A stretch of DNA of 48,800 bases from Desulfocapsaceae bacterium (GTDB lineage Bacteria > Desulfobacterota > Desulfobulbia > Desulfobulbales > Desulfocapsaceae): positions 1 to 48,800 of the forward strand of contig JARLHL010000021.1 in NCBI GenBank assembly GCA_031292275.1, written 5' to 3'. A program made the translations under genes and the position numbers. The notes under the pieces are model-generated. The model ran no database searches and was not told the origin of the DNA. It saw only the letters and a list, made by a program, of their open reading frames with translations. This document shows positions 42,579 through 48,800 of the stretch, piece after piece; the first letter of the stretch is position 1; every line of letters starts with the position of its first letter.

Positions 42579-43016
42579 GCCTCATATCCTTGGGGAAATA
42601 GTATTTTCCTCTTCTGTGGATTGATTGGTTTTATAGTACCCTTTTAATAGCCTCGACTGCAAGGAGCAGAAAGCGCAAATGAAAGACCTCTTGAGAGTTT
42701 GAAGTTACTGTGTAAGTCTACGATACTATTTTTGGCAGCTTTTTTACAGAGGGAGGATCGGCATAATCACCGCCTTTTCAGCTGCCGGGGGCCATCCCGG
42801 TCTTTCTGCAGCTTGAAACATCATAAGGAATGATTATTGTGATCACAATTTACGACAAGGCCATTTTTCGCACAATACAGACCATGCATTTCGATTGATC
42901 GCGGAGAGAGTATAAACGGGGATATTTGCATGATACCTCTTAAGGCCTGGGGCTAGAATTTATGATTATCCGGAAGTACACTCCTGTGGATTTTGTTTTA
43001 TTTGTGTGACGTTCTC

Positions 43017-43140
43017 AATAATTGCCCTTTCGTGTATTCTCTTTTTTTGCTGAAAATTGTATCCTTTAAAAAGAAATAGTATGTCTGCGGTTCTTTGTAC
43101 CGCGTCGCTCAGTTTTAGATGAAAATTTTCGTCCTTCAAT
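43017..43140 (+). repeat. Duplicated ~125-bp intergenic element, copy 2
   Basis: It matches 39234-39358 in block order: AATAATTGCCCTTTCGT, TCTCTT, AAAATTGTATCCT, TATGTCTGCGGT, AAAATTTTCGTCC and TTCAA. It lies in the 710-bp gap between the regulator (minus) and ugd (plus). The rest of this gap has no gene I can support. Confidence 0.6.
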
Positions 43141-43289
43141 GTGGCCTGCTCAGAGAAACCGGCCTGAATTGATCGTCAGGGGGGAGGATGCAGAGTACCC
43201 TTCCGGGGCCTGTTTCCCTGCTCGTCTGCAAACGGGAAAGATATGCAATCCATGATTCGGTTAAATAAGACTCGTATAAAGGAAATAGA

Positions 43290-44600
43290 ATGAAAATATC
43301 AATGATCGGAACGGGGTATGTCGGGCTGGTTACCGGGACCTGTTTCGCAGAATTCGGCCATCATGTTACCTGTATAGACAAGGATCAGAGCAAGATCGAC
43401 AGCCTGTTGAAGGGGCAGATGCCGATCTATGAGCCGGGACTGGAAGTCCTGGTCGGCAAAAATCTGCAGGAAGAGCGCCTTGCCTTTACCATCCTCAGCC
43501 CTGAAGCCATAGCCGGGGCCGATGTCATCTTCCTCGCTGTGGGGACTCCCAGCAGCAGGAGAGGGGACGGCTATGCCGATCTTTCCTATATCTATGAGGC
43601 GGCAAAAGAAATCGCCGTTCATCTGCAAGGCTATACGGTGATTGTTGACAAGAGCACGGTGCCGGTGGGGACAGCCCGGCAGGTGGCCAGAATTATCCGT
43701 GAGGTCAACCCCGAAGCCGATTTCGATATCGCCTCAAATCCCGAATTTCTCAGGGAAGGCGCTGCGATTACCGATTTCATGCGGCCGGACCGGGTGGTCA
43801 TCGGTGTTGAGGCCGCCAGGGCCGAGGAGATACTGAGGGCCGTCTATCAGCCTCTTTTTCTGCAGGAAACGCCCATTATCAAAACAGGCATCGAGACTGC
43901 GGAGTTGACCAAGTACGCGGCCAACGCCTTTTTGGCGACAAAGATAAGCTTTATCAATGAGATGGCCTTGCTCTGCGATATCGTGGGTGCCGATGTCGTT
44001 GCCCTGGCCAAGGGCATGGGCATGGATGGCCGGATCGGCAAGAAATTCCTCCATCCCGGGCCGGGCTACGGCGGATCCTGTTTCCCGAAGGATACCCTGG
44101 CCTTGATGAGGATTGCCCAGGAACACGGCCAGAATCTCAGAATTGTCGAGGCGACTGTGGAGGTGAACGCCGCCCAGAAGGCCAAAATGATCAAAAAGAT
44201 TCGAGACGGCCTCGGCGGATCGGAGGCCGGGAAGACCATCGCCGTCTTGGGGCTGACCTTTAAGCCGGAGACCGACGATATGCGGGATTCGCCGTCGCTG
44301 ACCATCCTTCCGGCCCTTCTGGAGAAAGGGGCCGTGATCAGGGCCCATGATCCCCAGGGAATGGGCGAGGCGCAAAAACTCCTCCCCCAGGGAATCGACT
44401 ACTTCCAGAATCCCTATGAGGCCTGCAAAGGTGCGGATGCAATCGTCCTGATGACCGAATGGAATCAGTATCGCGCCCTTGATCTGGAACGGTTGGCCCA
44501 GCAGGTGCGGCAGAAGGTCTTTATTGATCTCCGCAATGTCTACGATCCGGAAAAACCCAAGGCCAACGGCTTTGCCTATGTCGGCGTGGGTCGGTCGTAG
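43290..44600 (+). CDS. ugd: UDP-glucose 6-dehydrogenase
   Basis: The 436-residue protein has MKISMIGTGYVGLVTGTCFA (NAD binding), DKSTVPVGTA, SNPEFLREG, the catalytic cysteine in GYGGSCFPKDTLAL, and FKPETDDMRDSPS. It oxidises UDP-glucose to UDP-glucuronate with two NAD+, for exopolysaccharide or lipopolysaccharide. No glycan genes are adjacent. AAGGAAA precedes ATG 43290. Confidence 0.95.
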   Translation: MKISMIGTGYVGLVTGTCFAEFGHHVTCIDKDQSKIDSLLKGQMPIYEPGLEVLVGKNLQEERLAFTILSPEAIAGADVIFLAVGTPSSRRGDGYADLSYIYEAAKEIAVHLQGYTVIVDKSTVPVGTARQVARIIREVNPEADFDIASNPEFLREGAAITDFMRPDRVVIGVEAARAEEILRAVYQPLFLQETPIIKTGIETAELTKYAANAFLATKISFINEMALLCDIVGADVVALAKGMGMDGRIGKKFLHPGPGYGGSCFPKDTLALMRIAQEHGQNLRIVEATVEVNAAQKAKMIKKIRDGLGGSEAGKTIAVLGLTFKPETDDMRDSPSLTILPALLEKGAVIRAHDPQGMGEAQKLLPQGIDYFQNPYEACKGADAIVLMTEWNQYRALDLERLAQQVRQKVFIDLRNVYDPEKPKANGFAYVGVGRS

Positions 44601-44618
44601 GCACCCGAAGGCGGGAGA

Positions 44619-44650
44619 GCGCCGACCGTTTTGAAAATCGGCTTCGGCGC
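44619..44650. repeat. Hairpin downstream of ugd
   Basis: GCGCCGACCG pairs with CGGctTCGGCGC around TTTTGAAAAT. There is no T-run, so it may be a weak terminator or RNA stabiliser. The rest of the 44601-44945 gap shows no gene. Confidence 0.4.
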
Positions 44651-44945
44651 ATGAATGAACACTAATAACAGTGGCTTGTGCTGATAGAGATCGGGATGAA
44701 GCAGTTGGATTTTCCTGACCGTTTCTATCTGTCGCATCGGGAATTTTTAACATAATGGGAAAATATATTAAAGGGATCAGGAAAAATTACCGATAGAGAG
44801 GCAGACGGCAAAGAATCGTCTGGATCCGGGACGCTCCCTGAGACTATAATAAGAGATGGGGCAGGTGAGGCGGATTCCGTAATTCTCGCCATTTTGCGGG
44901 CCGAGACCGGGAAGCTTTAACATACAGATATTGAGGAGGTTCCTT

Positions 44946-45632
44946 ATGACTACCAGCTCTATCTCTGGTTCTTATTTATATTCGAATCAGCAATTCTATC
45001 AGACGGGCACGGCGAGCCAGGCCTCAAACGGCAGCGACAGCGGCAGCACTTCTCAGGTGTCCGGAGGCCATCACCACCACCACCATCATGGCGGCGGCCA
45101 AAATCTGATGGATGCCGTTCAGGAGAGCCTCGGCCAGATGGGCCTAACGGCTTCCCAGGCTTCTTCCTCCGGGGCATCGTCAAGCGGCACGGGCAGTTCG
45201 GACAGCACGACGGACAGCAGCGCCACCACTGCCGCCGGTGCAGCCTCATTTGCAACCGCTCAGGCCCTGCAGACTTTCATGCATGACCTCTTTACGACGG
45301 CCCAGGATCAAAGCAGCGGCACCACCGCCGCCGCCACAACCGGCACCGCCGCCACCGCCGCCACCGGATCCTACTCGTCCGGTCTGAGCAATAGTCTGGA
45401 GAATATAATTCAGGCGCTCGGCAGCAGCACTTCTTCGAGCGGGAACAATGATCTGACCACCTTGCAGAGCGACTTCCAGAGCCTGGTCAATACCATGACG
45501 GGAGGGAGTTCAAGCACGACAGGGACGAAATCCGCAGACCTGCAGACATTTTTGCAGAATCTGGTGCAGAATCTCAACGGACAGCAGAATAGTACCACAG
45601 GAGTCGGCTCATTTTTGCAAACGACCGCCTGA
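44946..45632 (+). CDS. Ser/Thr/Gly-rich low-complexity protein with His tract
   Basis: From ATG 44946 (GAGGAGG 8 bp upstream) the protein has 228 residues. It starts MTTSSISGSYLYSN and holds a GGHHHHHHHGGG tract near residue 45, long Ser/Thr/Ala/Gly runs, three helical blocks (ALQTFMHDLFTTAQDQ, LTTLQSDFQSLVNTM, LQTFLQNLVQNLNGQ) and a terminal FLQTTA. There is no signal peptide or cysteine. A His-rich metal-binding or surface-associated protein is possible. The same helical-block layout occurs in uncharacterised proteobacterial proteins I have seen, but I cannot name a function. Confidence 0.75.
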   Translation: MTTSSISGSYLYSNQQFYQTGTASQASNGSDSGSTSQVSGGHHHHHHHGGGQNLMDAVQESLGQMGLTASQASSSGASSSGTGSSDSTTDSSATTAAGAASFATAQALQTFMHDLFTTAQDQSSGTTAAATTGTAATAATGSYSSGLSNSLENIIQALGSSTSSSGNNDLTTLQSDFQSLVNTMTGGSSSTTGTKSADLQTFLQNLVQNLNGQQNSTTGVGSFLQTTA

Positions 45633-45654
45633 GCCGGCCGTTTACCTTTCAGCC

Positions 45655-45680
45655 CCAGGCAGGACTCTGCTCCTGCCTGG
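45655..45680. terminator. Hairpin between convergent genes
   Basis: CCAGGCAGG (45655) and CCTGCCTGG (45672) form a perfect 9-bp stem. A second stem, GCCCC-TTTTGGC-GGGGC, lies at 45696-45712. They separate the His-rich protein gene and the convergent aldolase-family gene. Confidence 0.6.
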
Positions 45681-45714
45681 CGGTATCCTTTAAGGGCCCC
45701 TTTTGGCGGGGCTC

Positions 45715-46317
45715 TTATTGTTTGAGCAGGGCGATCAGCCTCTGGCAGTATTCCAGGACCAGCCTTCCCGCCGTGTCGATATCCCCGCCGACGGCGACAA
45801 AACCGTGATTTTTCAAAATGATGAAATCGGTCCCTGCGGCTTGCAGGAGATCAATGGCCGAATCCGCCAGCTCTTCGGTTCCGTAGGGCAGAAAGCATGC
45901 GGTCACGGGAATCGACAGCGCCTCCGCGTGCCGTTCCAGGAGCCCGGAATGCCCGTGCATGATCGCCCCGGCATGAGCAAATTCCCGGTAGACGGCATAA
46001 TGGAGGATGCTCTCCGATGAGGGCTCGGCGGGGCCCCTGGTGCGAAAGGTCAGGAGTTGCTCGTCGAAGCCTTCGATCAGGACAAAATTCTCAGCCCGCA
46101 GCGCTTCTTCCGGGATCATCCCGGATTTGGTGATGACCAGGGATGCCGGTCCGGTGCGATACGACTGGTTGCCGTATGCCCCCGCGGCATGGACCGGGGT
46201 CAGGCCCAGGCCGGCCAGGACGAAGGCCCAGGAGTTGAGCCTGGCCAGGCGTTCATCGAATTCGAAGGTGGCGCCTTCGCTCAGACACGCGAATTTGACG
46301 CCTGTATACTGTTCCAT
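45715..46317 (-). CDS. Class II aldolase/adducin family protein
   Basis: The 200-residue protein has the class II aldolase fold features LVITKSGMIP, AIMHGHSGLL (zinc-binding H-x-H) and FIILKNHGFVAVGGDIDTAG, which includes the second zinc histidine. Family members cleave sugar phosphates such as fuculose-1-phosphate or act as dehydratases or epimerases. No sugar pathway genes are near, so the substrate is open. Confidence 0.82.
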   Translation of the reverse strand: MEQYTGVKFACLSEGATFEFDERLARLNSWAFVLAGLGLTPVHAAGAYGNQSYRTGPASLVITKSGMIPEEALRAENFVLIEGFDEQLLTFRTRGPAEPSSESILHYAVYREFAHAGAIMHGHSGLLERHAEALSIPVTACFLPYGTEELADSAIDLLQAAGTDFIILKNHGFVAVGGDIDTAGRLVLEYCQRLIALLKQ

Positions 46318-46363
46318 GGGCTTTCTCTTCCTGAGATCCTTCAGATTTTCCGGGCGGCAGGAA

Positions 46364-47164
46364 TCAATGTCTTTCAGCGCGGGAACGCTCGTATTTCCGG
46401 ACTGCGGAAACGATGGTCCCGACTATCGCCTTTTGGTTGTTTTTGTCGTTCACGTACTGCTGGTCCTTCGGGTCGACGATCACCCCGACCTCCAGAAGGA
46501 CAGCGGGAACCGTGGTCTTTTTCAGGACGATGAGGTCGTCGAACCGATAGATCCCCAGCCTGGTATCCAGCAGTTCCCGGTTCTCGCCCTGGATATTCTC
46601 GGCGTGGTGCAGGGAGGGCGATCTGCCCAGGGCCAGCATACCCTGTCCCAGGAGTTCGGCGAAACGGTAGCTGTCGGCAAACTGCGGGTTGAGTTTGGAC
46701 ACGAAAATCGAGTAGCCCGTGATCGGCATTTTGTCCTGGTAGGCGGGCAGTGCGTTGTGGGTGATCTTCTCCAGATACTGCGGCTGGGCCGAATCATGGT
46801 GGATAGCCAGGAAGAGATCGGCGTTGAAGTCATTGGCGATGCGCGCCCTCTCCTCGAGCCCGATATTCTGGCTCGGGCTGCGTGTCAGCAGGACGGCGAA
46901 TCCGGCAGCCCGCAGCGCATCGGCAAGCTGGGCCGTCAGATTGTCGTTATAGACGATTTCATATATCCCCTGATTGCCCAATGCCCCGGGCTGTTTCGGG
47001 TTGTGGCCCGGGTCGAGGACGATTGTCATTAGCGGCGGTTTTGTCCCGGCAGCCTGCGCCGGGCCGCAGGAGAAGGGCGTCAGCCCGAAAACAATTGCCA
47101 GCAGGAAGATGAAGCCTGCAAAACCGATAGGAATTTTGATCACTGCAAGGCCCTTTTCAGACAT
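46364..47164 (-). CDS. N-acetylmuramoyl-L-alanine amidase
   Basis: The 266-residue protein has an N-terminal hydrophobic signal (IPIGFAGFIFLLAIVFGLTP) and the amidase_3 zinc motifs: LDPGHNPKQPG, ADLFLAIHHDSAQ and the catalytic glutamate in AVLLEVGVIVDP. It would be exported to cut peptide stems from peptidoglycan during cell separation or turnover. The catalytic domain fills the mature protein, with no AMIN or LysM domain. Confidence 0.88.
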   Translation of the reverse strand: MSEKGLAVIKIPIGFAGFIFLLAIVFGLTPFSCGPAQAAGTKPPLMTIVLDPGHNPKQPGALGNQGIYEIVYNDNLTAQLADALRAAGFAVLLTRSPSQNIGLEERARIANDFNADLFLAIHHDSAQPQYLEKITHNALPAYQDKMPITGYSIFVSKLNPQFADSYRFAELLGQGMLALGRSPSLHHAENIQGENRELLDTRLGIYRFDDLIVLKKTTVPAVLLEVGVIVDPKDQQYVNDKNNQKAIVGTIVSAVRKYERSRAERH

Positions 47165-47382
47165 AATGGTTTGTAGGGTGGGAATAAACGACCAGTCCCT
47201 TGTAACCGCGGGTTATATTGTGAGTTGTGAAAAACCATAACACGGCGCCACAACCAAGGAGAAAGGTGCGACGAAACGCCGGCATGCGATAACAAACCCG
47301 CGTATATCAAGTGATCAAACATCGCCACTCGGTCCTGTCTCTGCTTTTGATCTGAGAGACAATCTCGATCATCAGCAGAAGA

Positions 47383-47778
47383 TCAGTTCCAGGATTTCTG
47401 GCCGATCATGTCGCTCCGGCAGTTTCCGGTCTTGCATTCGCGGACCCGGTCGCGCAGATAGATGGTCCGTTCCCGGTTGACCTTATAATTGCAGTCGACA
47501 TTGATGGCGCCCTGCCGCTCGCAGGTGGAGTCGCGGTATTTCATCCAGTCCCTCTGGGTCTGGGTCAGCTGCTGCTTGACGTCGTCCTTGACCTGGCTGC
47601 GCAGCTCCTTATAGGCTTCATTGAGTTCCTTGTCGGATTCCATGAACAGCTTGCAGTAACAATAGGTCTGGTCGTAGCTGGTTGTATACTTGTCGCATTC
47701 CCCCATCTCAGCACGGGCGGTCTGGGATACGAACAGGAGGCAGACAAGCGATAAAGAAAGGCCGATAATCGATTTCAT
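47383..47778 (-). CDS. LprI-like secreted protein (DUF1311)
   Basis: The 131-residue protein has a signal peptide (IIGLSLSLVCLLFVSQTARA) and a Cys-containing LprI-type domain: CDKYTTSYDQTYCYCKLF, ELNEAYKELRSQ and QTQRDWMKYRDSTCE. Some family members inhibit lysozyme. An amidase gene is encoded nearby, so a cell-envelope role fits. The inhibitor activity is not shown. Confidence 0.82.
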   Translation of the reverse strand: MKSIIGLSLSLVCLLFVSQTARAEMGECDKYTTSYDQTYCYCKLFMESDKELNEAYKELRSQVKDDVKQQLTQTQRDWMKYRDSTCERQGAINVDCNYKVNRERTIYLRDRVRECKTGNCRSDMIGQKSWN

Positions 47779-48185
47779 AAGTTTTCCTCACAGGATAAGA
47801 CAGCGGATAGGGAGAGCGGCCCGAGCAGGCGACAGGGCCAAAAGTAAATAATATACCATATAGTTACAGGTTGAGCGTTAAATTGTAAATATATTTTTTG
47901 AATGCATATTGGGGGATTTACTCAACGATTTACATTCACATTTTTTGCCAGCTCTTATTGCAACCTTTCAACCTCGCTCTCGAAATTACGCAAATGCTCC
48001 TTTTACGCCATTTTGAGTCCTGGGCTCTCCTTAAGTAATATATTCAAAAAGCCTGAGGGGCAGGCTGCAATGTGCGGATTCCTTTCTTTCCAGACCCCGC
48101 GAACTGGAGCCGGGGTGCTCTGCGAAGAGGGGATGGCGAAGGGAGGGGCGGCGGTATGCCTTGGGCTGTGAGCGGGGGTTTTTTT
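47779..48185. other. Intergenic stretch, no gene supported
   Basis: An AT-rich first half that may hold a promoter for the minus-strand LprI-like gene, then GC-rich sequence. Short ORFs here lack ribosome-binding sites and family resemblance. Confidence 0.4.
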
Positions 48186-48503
48186 CTAATGCATGCGCTG
48201 TTCCACTGCCTTTACCTGTGGTTTTGTCAGCACTTTCAAAAAACGGGGGTCATTGATCAGGCGGTCTAGCCTGCCGGCCTGAAGGTCAGTCATGATTGCA
48301 GAATCATTAAGCAATGCCTGCATGTCCGGATCATTCTGCAGGGAGAGAACGAGGGCCATGATCTCAGAATCCTTGAGCATCCGTTCCTGTATTGCCTGTA
48401 TCTGGGCAGAACCGACACTGTCGCCCTCTGCCAGGGCTACGGCGGCCGATGCTGTGAGCAGTCCGCAAACCGCAAAAAAGATAGCAATTTGTTTGATTTT
48501 CAT
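48186..48503 (-). CDS. Small secreted protein of unknown function
   Basis: The 105-residue protein has a clear signal peptide (IAIFFAVCGLLTASAAVALA) and a mature part of helices (MLKDSEIMALVLSLQNDPDM, ALLNDSAIMTDLQAGRLDRL, LINDPRFLKVL). The repeated L-x-N/D-P-x-pattern resembles STI1-like helical repeats. It is probably periplasmic, and its function is unknown. Confidence 0.72.
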   Translation of the reverse strand: MKIKQIAIFFAVCGLLTASAAVALAEGDSVGSAQIQAIQERMLKDSEIMALVLSLQNDPDMQALLNDSAIMTDLQAGRLDRLINDPRFLKVLTKPQVKAVEQRMH

Positions 48504-48659
48504 TGTGTACCCCGCTCATGATTTGGCAGATGAAGGACAATGCGCGCAGGTTACCGGCTATGATTGTCCTTGTCGATACTATTTTTCCAGATATGCCACT
48601 GATGAGTGGGGTGAGCTTCCGGCCTGTCTGGCGGGGGAGGGCGGTCGTTGAGGGACGTC

Positions 48660-48688
48660 CCCATGCCGGCCGTCTAGGCCGGCATGGG
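48660..48688. terminator. Strong hairpin after the partial outer-membrane gene
   Basis: CCCATGCCGGCC (48660-48671) and GGCCGGCATGGG (48677-48688) form a perfect 12-bp stem with loop GTCTA. There is no clear T-run. Confidence 0.55.
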
Positions 48689-48697
48689 ATTGCCCGG

Positions 48698-48800
48698 CTA
48701 GAATTGATATTTCACCAGGAAACTGCCGGTAATGCCTTCATATCTTCCGGCATAGCCCTGGACCACAAAATCCACGGCCAGACGATCCTCGGCCACTGAC
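48698..48800 (-). CDS. C-terminal end of a probable outer-membrane beta-barrel protein (partial)
   Basis: The minus frame entering from the window edge reads SVAEDRLAVDFVVQGYAGRY, continues with EGITGSFLVKYQF and stops at TAG (48698-48700). Alternating hydrophobic residues and a final phenylalanine are typical of the last strand of an outer-membrane barrel. The rest lies outside the window, so the family cannot be named. Confidence 0.5.
   Translation of the reverse strand, partial: SVAEDRLAVDFVVQGYAGRYEGITGSFLVKYQF

Noticed and set aside
47902-48171. 89-residue plus-strand ORF
   Set aside because: There is no ribosome-binding site, family match or plausible composition.
1-48800. CRISPR array, rRNA, intact tRNA or insertion sequence
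   Set aside because: I saw no regularly spaced direct repeats, no rRNA segments, no complete tRNA and no transposase gene. The dispersed palindromic repeats are kilobases apart.

Overview
The window looks like the chromosome of a strictly anaerobic bacterium, most likely a sulfate-reducing or syntrophic member of the Desulfobacterota. The evidence is a class II (tungsten, ATP-independent) benzoyl-CoA reductase system, two selenocysteine codons read through TGA, HdrA/HdrD/MvhD-like electron-transfer proteins, sigma-54 control and a glutaconyl-CoA decarboxylase subunit. The genus cannot be fixed from the sequence alone.

Layout. 1-2600 is an accessory edge: a frameshifted DUF4143 ATPase and a zeta-toxin-like/antitoxin pair beside a possible tRNA 3'-end remnant. 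2883-9653 is a minus-strand operon, read right to left: gctA-like CoA-transferase subunit, glutaryl-CoA-type dehydrogenase, glutaconyl-CoA decarboxylase alpha subunit, PaaI-type thioesterase, etfB, etfA. 10063-13867 is a second minus-strand group: a DUF2889 protein, a thioesterase, a PAS/AAA+/Fis sigma-54 activator and a radical SAM protein. 15129-35448 is a roughly 20-kb plus-strand operon-like run: aryl-CoA ligase, a divergent bamB-bamC pair, a VOC protein, a 4HBT thioesterase, then bamB-bamC-bamD-bamE(Sec)-bamF(Sec), a small protein, dch, fdhD, had, oah (bamA), an SDR, a thiolase and a DUF35 protein. 35561-38836 holds a GNAT, a DUF2080 protein, a MaoC-like protein, a sirtuin and a small protein. 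39582-42578 is an FMN/glutamate-synthase-like protein convergent with an unusual KaiC-like/XRE/cupin regulator. 43290 to the end holds ugd, a His-rich low-complexity protein, an aldolase-family protein, an amidase, an LprI-like protein, a small secreted protein and the 3' end of a probable outer-membrane protein.

How the genes fit together. The plus run encodes aromatic acid activation, reductive dearomatisation, and hydration, oxidation and ring opening to 3-hydroxypimelyl-CoA, followed by an SDR and thiolase that would give glutaryl-CoA plus acetyl-CoA. The minus operon supplies the next steps: glutaryl-CoA to glutaconyl-CoA (electrons to ETF) and decarboxylation to crotonyl-CoA. Both operons carry a sigma-54 -24/-12 element preceded by the same mirror-image arrangement of three 16-bp palindromes (one proximal site about 76-77 bp away, then a pair 19 bp apart). 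The sigma-54 activator gene lies between them, so one regulator probably drives both arms.

Most interesting points: the two adjacent selenoproteins with SECIS-like hairpins; a second BamB with altered active-site residues; the mirrored sigma-54 architecture; a dispersed ~95-bp palindromic repeat placed mainly just upstream of genes inside the operons; fdhD embedded in the pathway; and a KaiC-like/XRE/cupin regulator that shares a duplicated ~125-bp intergenic element with its neighbourhood.
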